From assembly GCA_023230585.1 (NCBI GenBank), contig JALNXB010000002.1, positions 1 to 64,000 of the forward strand: a stretch of DNA of 64,000 nt. Reading direction: 5' to 3'. This document shows positions 43,967 to 51,308 of this stretch, piece by piece. Every line of letters starts with the position of its first letter. Within the stretch, counting starts at the first letter, position 1. The DNA comes from a bacterium (GTDB lineage Bacteria; Ratteibacteria; UBA8468; B48-G9; JAFGKM01). The translations under genes were made by a program, and so were the position numbers. Under the pieces are notes generated by a model that saw only the letters and a program-made list of their open reading frames with translations, was not told the DNA's origin and searched no databases.

Positions 43967-45788
43967 AGTTGTTTTTGATATCCCTCTTGAAAAGAGTTTT
44001 GATTACCTACCTGGAGAATTTGAAGGTAAAATTTTTATTGGTTCTCGAGTAAGAGTTCCTTTTGGCAGGCAGGAAAAGACAGGAATAGTTACATCTACAG
44101 ATAAAGAGGGCGAGATTGACGCAGGGTTATGTAAAAACGTTTTGAAGGTATACGATAGTTTTTCATTGGTTCCAGACGATATTTTTCAGGTTGCGAAATT
44201 TCTTTCATCAACCTACTTTTCTTCTTTAGGTCAATCCCTTTTTTCCATAGTTGGCAGGCTTCCTACCAAGTATAAAGATGACCATAATCAAGAGTTAGTA
44301 AGGGAAATAAAAAAAACAAAGATAAGATTAGAAAAAAAATGTATCCTTTTAAGTAATGAAAGTGAAAGGTTTGAGCAGAATAGACTTATAGCAGAAGAGG
44401 TTCACAATGGTTCGGTTGTTTCTATATTTCCAGAAATTTATCAAGCAGAATCTTATTATGAGCAGATGAAGGCAGTCTTTGGTGAAAAAACTATCCTATT
44501 CCACGGGGATTTAAAACCAAAAGATAGGATTTCAAGATGGCTTAAAATGTTGAGTGGAGAAAAGATGTTGGTCATAGGTACCCGTCTTGGTGTCTTTTCT
44601 CCTTTATCAGATATATGTGCTTTTATAATAAATAATGGATACGATTCCTCTTATAAAGAGCAACAGACCCCAAAGTATGATGCTTGCGAGGTAGTAGAGT
44701 TTAGGGCTTCACAGAATAATATCTCTCTATTTTATTTAGAAACATCTCTTTCAATAAACAGGTACTATTCAATCCAGAATCAGTCAACTTCGCTTGAAAC
44801 AAAAAGAGAGCCAAACTTAAAGGATAAGGTATATATTGTTCCTATAACTAAAAAGACTGTTGATAAGAAAATTTCGTTTCTTTCAAAAGATGTGGTCTCT
44901 ATCCTTGAAGAGACAATACTTAAAGAAGAAAAGATAGCAATTATACATAATAGTAAAGGTAATCGAAAAATATTTAGGTGTGAAAAATGTGAAACACGTC
45001 TAACTTGCCAGAAGTGTGATTCTGAACTTGTTTTATCCGAAGACGGTAAAACTCTTTTATGTAGATTTTGCAAGATTGCTTTACCTTTTGAGAACAAGTG
45101 CCCGGAGTGTGGTAGCAAAAGAATTTCGTTCAGACTTTTTGGTATAGAAAGAATGTTTAAGGTCTTAACTGAAGAATATCCTACTGTTTCTATTTCAAAA
45201 ATAATCTCTCAACCAGATACCGATATTTGTAAAGATTGCTCTATTCTTATTGGCACAAAAGCTATTAAAAAATATTTAGGAGAGTACTCTTTTGGGCTTG
45301 TAGTGTTTGTTAGTGGCGAATCTTTTTTAAATGTGCCCGACTATAGAAGCGAGGAACATTTTTTCATACTTGTTAATGAGGTCGCCTCGCTTATACAAAA
45401 CCCTTTATGTAAGATTATTATTCAGACTCGAAACCCTAATATGGAGATTTATAAATCCTTAAAAGATTCTAACCCACAACTTTTTTTGGATAAAGAGCTT
45501 ATTGTAAGAGACCAACTTGGATACCCTCCTTACAGAGAAATAGTAAAAGTTGAAATAAGGAATAAGAAGAAATCTTTACTTGATTCAAAAAAAGTTTTAA
45601 TAGATAATTATTTGTCGGAAAATAATATTGAAATCATATACTCAGGGCCATCTTTCCCACCAGTAAAAAAGGGAAAAGATGTGTGGAAATATCTTTTTAG
45701 AGTGAACGGTATTTTGGATAAAGAGGAGTTAAGAAGAACAATTTATGAAATTGGAGCGTATATTGAGACAAACCCTGATAGAATATAA
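43953..45788 (+). CDS. priA: PriA-like primosomal protein lacking helicase ATPase motifs
   Basis: 611-aa PriA homologue. The N-terminal DNA 3'-end-binding domain (VVFDIPLEKSFDYLPGEF, GSRVRVPFGRQ), a zinc-binding region with eight Cys (CEKCETRLTCQKC and CRFC...CPECGSKR), and the C-terminal domain (RDQLGYPPYREIVKVEI, PSFPPVKK) are clear. The Walker A loop GVTGSGKT is replaced by SNESERFEQ (134-142), and the DEEH box by NNGY (227-230) before the conserved DSSYKEQQTPKYDA. ATP hydrolysis is therefore not expected. Actinobacterial PriA proteins show a similar loss, so it may load the replisome without unwinding. Confidence 0.88.
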   Translation: MKRIEVVFDIPLEKSFDYLPGEFEGKIFIGSRVRVPFGRQEKTGIVTSTDKEGEIDAGLCKNVLKVYDSFSLVPDDIFQVAKFLSSTYFSSLGQSLFSIVGRLPTKYKDDHNQELVREIKKTKIRLEKKCILLSNESERFEQNRLIAEEVHNGSVVSIFPEIYQAESYYEQMKAVFGEKTILFHGDLKPKDRISRWLKMLSGEKMLVIGTRLGVFSPLSDICAFIINNGYDSSYKEQQTPKYDACEVVEFRASQNNISLFYLETSLSINRYYSIQNQSTSLETKREPNLKDKVYIVPITKKTVDKKISFLSKDVVSILEETILKEEKIAIIHNSKGNRKIFRCEKCETRLTCQKCDSELVLSEDGKTLLCRFCKIALPFENKCPECGSKRISFRLFGIERMFKVLTEEYPTVSISKIISQPDTDICKDCSILIGTKAIKKYLGEYSFGLVVFVSGESFLNVPDYRSEEHFFILVNEVASLIQNPLCKIIIQTRNPNMEIYKSLKDSNPQLFLDKELIVRDQLGYPPYREIVKVEIRNKKKSLLDSKKVLIDNYLSENNIEIIYSGPSFPPVKKGKDVWKYLFRVNGILDKEELRRTIYEIGAYIETNPDRI

Positions 45789-45791
45789 AAT

Positions 45792-45861
45792 TTGACAAAA
45801 AAGTTGTGAAGGTTAAAATTAGATTAATGAGTTGACAAAAAATATAAAAAAGTGGTATAGT
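45792..45861 (+). promoter_or_regulatory. Tandem promoters of secreted TPR gene
   Basis: P1: TTGACA (45792-45797), 16 bp, TAAAAT (45814-45819). P2: TTGACA (45832-45837), 18 bp, TATAGT (45856-45861) with TGG as extended -10. Both contain perfect -35 boxes; P2 is the stronger. Confidence 0.65.
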
Positions 45862-45923
45862 TTTATCTGTTAAGAAACAAACAGATATCCCTAAATAAAA
45901 TTTGGGATAAAGGAGATGATGAG

Positions 45924-46619
45924 GTGAATAGGTTAGTAATAATTTTAGGAATGTTGGTTTGTTTGGGTTTAACAGCAGAAGCACAGGTTAATTATAAACA
46001 GGCAATTGATGCTGGAACTAAAAAAATGAGAGAAAGAGAGCCAGACTATGTTTCTGCAAGAGCTGATTTTACTAAAGCTTTAGAAGTGGCTTCTAATGAT
46101 AGCGAAAAAGCGGTTGCTACATCAAGAATTGCTGATACTTTTTACGGAGCAAGAGAGTATGAGAAAGCAAGAGCAGAAGACGCAAAAATTCTCAACATTA
46201 AAGGAAGTACTTCAAAACAGAAGATAGATGCACAATTTAGAATTGCTGAAAGTTTTATGGGATACAGGTTTCAGGAAAAACCAAACTATGCTCAGTCAAG
46301 AGTAGAATATACTAAAATTTTAAGTATGGCTGGAGCAACTCCTGACGATAAAGCTAAAGCAATATTTGGTACAGGGGATTCTTTTGCAACAGAGAAAATG
46401 TACGATAAAGCAAGAGCAGAATACGCTAAAGTAGTCCAGATGAAAGATATTAAACCTGATATGAGGCTTGAAGCTCAATATAATATAGGAGCAGATTATA
46501 GAGCAGAAGGTAACTTTGAAAAAGCAAAAGCCGAGTGGGCAAAAATCCTTAAAATGGACGAAGCAAATGCAGAATATAAAGAAAAAGTAGAACAGAGAAT
46601 CAGAACTGTCTACTGGTAA
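45924..46619 (+). CDS. Secreted TPR protein (KARAEYAKIL type)
   Basis: 231-aa protein with a GTG start 8 bases after AGGAG, a signal peptide (RLVIILGMLVCLGLTAEA) and five TPR-like repeats, each ending in A-R-A-E/D-Y-A-K-(I/V)-L (YVSARADFTKAL, YEKARAEDAKIL, YAQSRVEYTKIL, YDKARAEYAKVV, FEKAKAEWAKIL). The repeats resemble those of the broken gene at 17147-18781. Two strong promoters and a strong terminator mark it as an independent, well-expressed gene. Likely a periplasmic scaffold. Confidence 0.85.
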   Translation: MNRLVIILGMLVCLGLTAEAQVNYKQAIDAGTKKMREREPDYVSARADFTKALEVASNDSEKAVATSRIADTFYGAREYEKARAEDAKILNIKGSTSKQKIDAQFRIAESFMGYRFQEKPNYAQSRVEYTKILSMAGATPDDKAKAIFGTGDSFATEKMYDKARAEYAKVVQMKDIKPDMRLEAQYNIGADYRAEGNFEKAKAEWAKILKMDEANAEYKEKVEQRIRTVYW

Positions 46620-46655
46620 TACTTATTTATTGAAACATCTTTTCTTGACTAATCC

Positions 46656-46691
46656 CCGGGGATGAGAATCTTTCATCCCCGGAGTGTTTTT
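46656..46691 (+). terminator. Rho-independent terminator
   Basis: Perfect 10-bp stem CCGGGGATGA / TCATCCCCGG (46656-46665 and 46673-46682), 7-nt loop, followed within 4 bases by a T-run (46687-46691). It ends the secreted TPR transcript 37 bp after its stop. Confidence 0.85.
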
Positions 46692-46715
46692 AACCAACCT
46701 ATCTGATTATATTAA

Positions 46716-48077
46716 ATGAATGAACTTTTCAACTCTCCTAAAACTCAATATAAGAAAACCGTATCTCAAAAAACGCCTTTAGCCGCAAGGATGCGTCCTG
46801 AAAATTTTAGTGAGTTTGTAGGTCAGCAACATCTTTTAGGGCAAGATAAAATATTGAGAAAGATAATAGAGAGCGATAATATCCCCTCAATAATTTTATA
46901 TGGTCCGCCTGGTTGCGGTAAAACTGGTCTTGCAACGTTAATTGCTCAAAAGACCAAAAACCATTTCAAACATCTTAACGCTGTTACTTCAACTGTTTCT
47001 GATGTGCGAGAGGTGATATCGGAATCTAAACATAGGTTTAATCATTCAGGGAGCAGAACAATTCTTTTCCTTGATGAGATTGCTCATTTTAACAAAACCC
47101 AGCAGGACGCACTTTTAAAGGATGTAGAAGAGGGAACAATAATTCTTTTGGGCGCAACAACCCATAACCCGTTTTTTTATATTAACACCCCCATATTATC
47201 GCGGGCAATGATATTCCAATTTAACCAACTTTCTGATGATAACATAAAAGAAATTTTAACAAACGCACTTAAAGATAAGACTAAAGGTCTTGGTAACCTA
47301 CCCATTAAACTTTCTGGTGAAGCCCTAAATTATATAGTTAAAAGTAGTCAAGGAGACGCAAGACGTGCTCTAAATCTGCTTGAAGTTTTGACAATAACTC
47401 CAAAGAGTGGCACAGGAGATGTTATAAATATTAGTTTAGAAATGGCAAAAGAATCAGCTCAAGGAAAGTTTGTTGCTTACGATAGAAATGATGACCACCA
47501 TTACGATACAATCTCAGCTTTTATAAAGAGTATTAGAGGGTCTGACCCTAATGCGGCGATATATTGGCTTGCTAAGATGATAGTTGCAGGTGAAGACCCA
47601 AGATTTATAGCAAGACGTATATTGATATGTGCTTCGGAAGATGTTGGTAACGCAGACCCGCAGGCTCTTTTAATAGCCGAGAGTTGTTATAGAGCTGTTG
47701 AAGTGATAGGTATGCCAGAGTCACGCATTATATTAGCTCAGGCAGTAATCTATATTTCAACTGCCCCAAAAAGTAACTCGTCATATCTTGCCATAAATAA
47801 AGCGCTTGAAGATGTGAAAAAAGAGAAGGTACAAGAAGTTCCTTTACATTTGCAAGGAACAGGCTATAAAGGTGCAGAAAAATTAGGTAAAGGTAAAGGA
47901 TACCTTTATCCTCACGATTTTCCAGAACATTATGTCCAACAGAAATATATGCCATTTGAAAAAAAGTTTTATATACCTTCTGAGTCTGGATATGAAAAAA
48001 GAATTAGATTTTTTCTAAACCACCTGGAAAGACTTAAAAATGAGCGAGAAAAAAAAGATAAGAAGAGTAATGATTAA
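46716..48077 (+). CDS. rarA: Replication-associated recombination protein A
   Basis: 453-aa AAA+ ATPase of the RarA/MgsA/WRNIP1 family acting at stalled replication forks. Walker A GPPGCGKT (63-70), Walker B FLDEIAHF (119-126), sensor 1 GATTHNP, arginine finger region ILSRAMIF, and a C-terminal tetramerisation domain (RGSDPNAAIYWLAKMI, GEDPRFIARR). Its end overlaps the next gene by 38 bp. Confidence 0.95.
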   Translation: MNELFNSPKTQYKKTVSQKTPLAARMRPENFSEFVGQQHLLGQDKILRKIIESDNIPSIILYGPPGCGKTGLATLIAQKTKNHFKHLNAVTSTVSDVREVISESKHRFNHSGSRTILFLDEIAHFNKTQQDALLKDVEEGTIILLGATTHNPFFYINTPILSRAMIFQFNQLSDDNIKEILTNALKDKTKGLGNLPIKLSGEALNYIVKSSQGDARRALNLLEVLTITPKSGTGDVINISLEMAKESAQGKFVAYDRNDDHHYDTISAFIKSIRGSDPNAAIYWLAKMIVAGEDPRFIARRILICASEDVGNADPQALLIAESCYRAVEVIGMPESRIILAQAVIYISTAPKSNSSYLAINKALEDVKKEKVQEVPLHLQGTGYKGAEKLGKGKGYLYPHDFPEHYVQQKYMPFEKKFYIPSESGYEKRIRFFLNHLERLKNEREKKDKKSND

Positions 48078-48636
48078 TAGGCGGAAGAGTCTTAACCTTA
48101 ACCAATGGTTGAAAGGTAGCAGAACAATTCAAGAGAAACTTCTTGTTTCCGAATACTATTTAAATGCAAAAACTTTATTAATTTATGCCCATTTTGGTAG
48201 GGAAGTAAAGACCGACATAGTTATAAAAAACGCTTTTGATAACGGAAAAACTGTTTGCATTCCATTCAACGATATACCAGAAAAAAAGTTTTATCCCTCA
48301 GTAATATCGTCTGAAAAAGATATTGATAGGACAAAAAATATTCCTGAACCTTATTTCTTTCGTCCGTACCCACCAGAAAAAATCGACCTTGTTATACTAC
48401 CTGGACTTGCTTTTGACTTGTTGGGAAACAGGATAGGTATGGGTGGCGGGTTTTATGATAAGTTTCTTTCGACTATTAAAAAAGATGTAATTAAAGCAGT
48501 TTTTACTTTTGATTTTCAAATATTGGAAGAGAAAATACCCGCAGAACAGTGGGATGAAAAGGTTGATATAATAATTACAGAAAAAAGAACAATAGTTTTT
48601 AATCCAGAGTTGATATCGCCTACTCTACGAGCATAA
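48040..48636 (+). CDS. 5-formyltetrahydrofolate cyclo-ligase
   Basis: 198-aa ATP-dependent enzyme converting 5-formyl-THF to 5,10-methenyl-THF (YgfA/FAU1 family). N-terminal KKKIRRVMINRRKSL, ATP/phosphate marks LVILPGLAFD and GNRIGMGGGFYDKFL are typical, and length is normal. Starts inside rarA (38-bp overlap), indicating translational coupling. Confidence 0.93.
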   Translation: MSEKKKIRRVMINRRKSLNLNQWLKGSRTIQEKLLVSEYYLNAKTLLIYAHFGREVKTDIVIKNAFDNGKTVCIPFNDIPEKKFYPSVISSEKDIDRTKNIPEPYFFRPYPPEKIDLVILPGLAFDLLGNRIGMGGGFYDKFLSTIKKDVIKAVFTFDFQILEEKIPAEQWDEKVDIIITEKRTIVFNPELISPTLRA

Positions 48637-48639
48637 TTC

Positions 48640-48760
48640 CAACCCCGTCCATTTATGACCTTGCCTCTGCCCCTCCCTTTTTTCACTCCCCCCCCCATTC
48701 CGTCTTTGCGAGCCGTCTTTTGGCGTGGCAATCTCGCCGAAGGCGGAAAAGGAATGAAAA
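48640..48760. repeat. Dispersed repeat (CCATTCCGTCTTTGCGAG module)
   Basis: Contains CCCCCCATTCCGTCTTTGCG, then GGCGTGGCAATCTCGCCGAA and GGCGG. Shorter copies of the first part are at 50885-50910 and 58358-58380, and the second part recurs with an internal insert at 60206-60254. Non-coding. Confidence 0.65.
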
Positions 48761-48850
48761 CCCACATATTTACCCTCTGCTTGTCTTGCTCTCTTTTTCA
48801 CATTAAGCAAACAAAATAAAACTCTAAACGCTTTTTAAATAACTGTAATA

Positions 48851-48879
48851 TATACAATTATAAAAAAATATGGTAAAAT
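48851..48879 (+). promoter_or_regulatory. Probable thioredoxin promoter
   Basis: Weak TATACA (48851-48856), 17 bp, TAAAAT (48874-48879) with TGG as extended -10, 36 bp before the ATG. Confidence 0.45.
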
Positions 48880-48914
48880 CATTGTTACCTAAAAACATTA
48901 AATAAGGAGGAATA

Positions 48915-49262
48915 ATGGCTGATAATAAAGAATTGATTGAAAACCCTGGTGTGCCTATTGATTTGACCGACGCAAATTTTGGGGAAGCATTAAAAAAGTA
49001 TAATCTGGTTGTTGTTGATTTTTGGGCAGGATGGTGTATGCCTTGCAAAATGTTAGCTCCTACAATAGAAAAACTTGCAACAAAACATCAAGGAAGTGTT
49101 GTTTTTGCTAAAATGAATGTAGATGAAAACGACTCTATCCCAACAAAATTTAATATAATGTCTATACCTACCCTTATAATTTTTAAAGATGGTGAGCAGG
49201 TAGGTCAACTTGTTGGAGTGGTGTCGGAAAAAGCTATTGAGGACAAAATATTTGGCACTTGA
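48915..49262 (+). CDS. trxA: Thioredoxin
   Basis: 115-aa cytosolic thioredoxin. Active site WCMPCK (Cys41, Cys44) with Met in place of the usual Gly, preceded by VVDFWAGW; cis-Pro85 is in MSIPTLIIF. A short N-terminal extension (residues 1-16) precedes the fold. AAGGAGG ribosome-binding site. The WCMPC variant is uncommon but occurs in thioredoxins of other phyla; redox potential may differ. Confidence 0.93.
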   Translation: MADNKELIENPGVPIDLTDANFGEALKKYNLVVVDFWAGWCMPCKMLAPTIEKLATKHQGSVVFAKMNVDENDSIPTKFNIMSIPTLIIFKDGEQVGQLVGVVSEKAIEDKIFGT

Positions 49263-49273
49263 AATAGACTTAG

Positions 49274-49447
49274 TTAAAAGTTCTCCTCATAAAAAACTTC
49301 TACCTAAAAGATATAAACCTCTGTATTAGGAGGAGCTTTATATCTTTTGGAGGTCTACTTTATATACGCATAGGTGTTATTTATTAACCCGTATATATTC
49401 TAACTTATTTCTGTTACAACCTACAGAAGAAAACCTCTTAAAGTTTT
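49274..49447 (-). pseudogene. Decayed C-terminal fragment of an AMMECR1 gene
   Basis: The minus strand reads NTEVYIF-stop-VEVFYEENF-stop, matching NTEIYTFQTEVFSEDDL at the end of the intact AMMECR1 protein at 53012-53563. Upstream HLCVYKVDLQK matches NLCMYKAGLPK, with frameshifts and several stops between. Nucleotide similarity continues to about 49447 (CAGAAGAAAAC against CGGAAGAAAAA). Both the relic and the intact gene lie 3' of a ceramidase-like gene on the same strand. The rest of the gene and any intervening dehydrogenase are gone. Confidence 0.85.
49306..49348. terminator. Possible bidirectional hairpin between convergent genes
   Basis: Perfect 12-bp inverted repeat AAAAGATATAAA / TTTATATCTTTT with an inner CCTC/GAGG. 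It lies 44 bp after the trx stop. The stem is AU-rich and inside the AMMECR1 relic; the intact copy has no such palindrome, so it arose after decay. It could act as a weak terminator in both directions. Confidence 0.35.
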
Positions 49448-49483
49448 TAAAAGATATATTTTATATTTTTACTTATAAAAAAA

Positions 49484-50782
49484 CTATCTTATAGATTTAA
49501 GAAGGTCAATTGCTTTCTCTGCCAGTATCTCACCAGCACCACGAGCAAAAGGCGAACTTACAGGTTCATACCCTTGTTGGTCATACGCTTGACTGTGAGC
49601 AATATAACCTAAGTTTTCCATACCAAGTTCAACAATAAATGTGAACGGGAACGGAGAATTCTTTTTTATATGTAGTCCAAGCTCAACAAAATATTCGCCC
49701 GGTATACTAACAAAAGCAACTTCTCCTATACTAAATGCAACTATTTCTGTTGTCACCTCATCCTTACCTAATCGGGAAGCTTTTAGCATACCCAACCCTG
49801 ATAAATATTCTAAATTATGCAATCCAGGAGTTAAAAGAACATTCTTTCTTGCTTTTTCAAGAGATTCATCGTCATATTGTTTTAAAGGCAGTTTTAAAAG
49901 AGTTCTACCTGTATTTATTTTTGCCTCACTTTCAAAATTCTCTATTTTAGAAATATTCTTGACAACTTCAGCGCCAAGAACTGTTCCTATACGTTGAGAA
50001 AATTCAAAATATTCGAATTCTGTTTTGTTTCCCATAAAGTTTATATGGTTTATATCTCCCATCGCTCCAGAGGTATATACAATTCCAGTATCTTCACCAG
50101 TAAATTTTCTAATAGTTTTTCGCATCACACCTGGAAAATCTGCAGATATATTGTTCCCTCCAATTGTGTCAAGATGTAAAGCAAAGTTGACTACAAGCCC
50201 TTTAATGTTTAAATAGTCTTCACCAAAAGCAACTATTCCGACATCAGGATCTATTGGACCAATTGGTTTAACTATGTCTGGATTGCCTATACCGGGGTTG
50301 GTTTTAACAGTTCCATCCTTCATTAAATACCTTCTATTAAAAGAAACATTCTCCTCTCTACCTTTCATCCATACAACTTTTGTTGTATCAAGGGAATTCA
50401 TAGCGTGGGTTGTAGCAGAACATAAATATGAAGGAAGCATAGATAACCATTCTTTATTTACGGTCTTGTTTTTAGGAGACAAAGTAGACAACTTGTTAAC
50501 ATAAGGACCTGTGTGGGTATGAGTGACACAAATAATTACGTTATCCTCTGGTATAGAGAACCGTTCCTTCAGAAGAGCCCTTGTTTTATCGGTTATTTCG
50601 CTGTTTAAAGTTGCCAGGTCACAAGAAATTAAACATATTCTTTGATTACCATCATCAATCACCATTGAACTTGCAAATAAAGGGTCGTGTATCAACTCAC
50701 TTGTACGAGGACCAAAATAACCTTGTAGTGCGCAACCTAACGGCGGTGTTATATTTACAGTTCCGAATCCTGCTTTAAGCAT
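49484..50782 (-). CDS. Neutral/alkaline ceramidase-like protein (tandem copy A)
   Basis: 432-aa ceramidase-family protein: GFGTVNITPPLGCALQGYFG, THTHTGPYV zinc region, HLDTIGGNNISADFPGVM, YTSGAMGDINHINF. It is by eye about four-fifths identical to the protein at 54639-55934. The ceramidase nucleophile segment GDVSPN is here GDINHI, so the serine is absent. No signal peptide. In copy A the downstream alcohol dehydrogenase is lost and AMMECR1 is a relic. Confidence 0.87.
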   Translation of the reverse strand: MLKAGFGTVNITPPLGCALQGYFGPRTSELIHDPLFASSMVIDDGNQRICLISCDLATLNSEITDKTRALLKERFSIPEDNVIICVTHTHTGPYVNKLSTLSPKNKTVNKEWLSMLPSYLCSATTHAMNSLDTTKVVWMKGREENVSFNRRYLMKDGTVKTNPGIGNPDIVKPIGPIDPDVGIVAFGEDYLNIKGLVVNFALHLDTIGGNNISADFPGVMRKTIRKFTGEDTGIVYTSGAMGDINHINFMGNKTEFEYFEFSQRIGTVLGAEVVKNISKIENFESEAKINTGRTLLKLPLKQYDDESLEKARKNVLLTPGLHNLEYLSGLGMLKASRLGKDEVTTEIVAFSIGEVAFVSIPGEYFVELGLHIKKNSPFPFTFIVELGMENLGYIAHSQAYDQQGYEPVSSPFARGAGEILAEKAIDLLKSIR

Positions 50783-50862
50783 TGCTTTCCTCCTTGAGTA
50801 ATTTTAAATTTTTAACTTAACTATTTTATATGATAAGTGTAACATCATTTAACTAAATAAAA
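50783..50862 (-). promoter_or_regulatory. Conserved upstream region of ceramidase-like copy A
   Basis: These ~80 bp match the region 55935-56015 before copy B, with TTTTATATGATAA(A)GTGTAACA (plus strand) kept almost intact in both. On the gene's strand this reads TGTTACACTTATCATATAAA, a probable -10 with an upstream element. Confidence 0.35.
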
Positions 50863-50879
50863 AAAAGTTTTGCTTTTCC

Positions 50880-50989
50880 CTTCCCCCCATTCCGTCTTTG
50901 CGAGCGTTTCGTAATAACAAGCAACGGCGAAGACATAAAAGCAAAAAACATAAAAGAACCCCTCACCTTCCATCTTCTTCCTCAAGGGG
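50880..50989. repeat. Dispersed repeat interrupted by the insertion sequence
   Basis: Begins CCCCCCATTCCGTCTTTGCG and ends CTCAAGGGG. Joined to 52650 onward (removing the IS and one target copy) it restores CCTCAAGGGGAGAGGCAAAT, the reverse complement of the hairpin module found at 12947 and 14801. Confidence 0.7.
50981..50989. repeat. Target-site duplication, left copy
   Basis: CTCAAGGGG directly before the left end of the insertion sequence; an identical 9-mer is at 52641-52649. Confidence 0.93.
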
Positions 50990-51049
50990 CTATCTCTTAC
51001 CCACAAGTTTGTTAACTCTTGATACGAAAGCTATAAGAGGTAATAAAAT

Positions 51050-51256
51050 TTAAATATTTGCTCTTTTTTTCTTGCTTTTGAACGTTTTTTGTTCTTTAAC
51101 CCGTCTCAAGAGAAGCAAGTTTTTATTTTCAACAACCCACTCAAACACTTCACCTTTTTCAATTTCCATAGCTTGAGCTAAAGCAGAAGGAAGATTAACA
51201 TAAAACGATTGATTAGTAGGTCTTTCTACTTTTTGAATTTTAGTTTTATAAGCCAT
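51050..51256 (-). CDS. AbrB/MazE-like DNA-binding protein within the IS
   Basis: 68-aa protein of swapped-hairpin AbrB type: QKVERPTNQSFYVNLPSALA, then EIEKGEVFEWVVENKNLLLL, followed by a Lys/Arg-rich tail (KTFKSKKKRA). ATG 51256 is 8 bases after GGAGG and is preferred over GTG 51265. It is divergent from the transposase with 52 bp between starts. The family includes transcription regulators and antitoxins; there is no toxin gene beside it, so it probably regulates the element itself. Confidence 0.75.
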   Translation of the reverse strand: MAYKTKIQKVERPTNQSFYVNLPSALAQAMEIEKGEVFEWVVENKNLLLLRRVKEQKTFKSKKKRANI

Positions 51257-51293
51257 TTGCCTCACCTCCTTTTATATAGTATAATTACTATAT
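51257..51293 (+). promoter_or_regulatory. Transposase promoter overlapping an operator-like dyad
   Basis: TTGCCT (51257-51262), 17 bp, TATAAT (51280-51285). A perfect 8-bp dyad ATATAGTA-N4-TACTATAT (51274-51293) covers the -10. It lies between the divergent starts of the AbrB-like gene and the transposase, placed to repress one or both. Confidence 0.65.
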
Positions 51294-51308
51294 CACAAAG
51301 GAGGCAAA

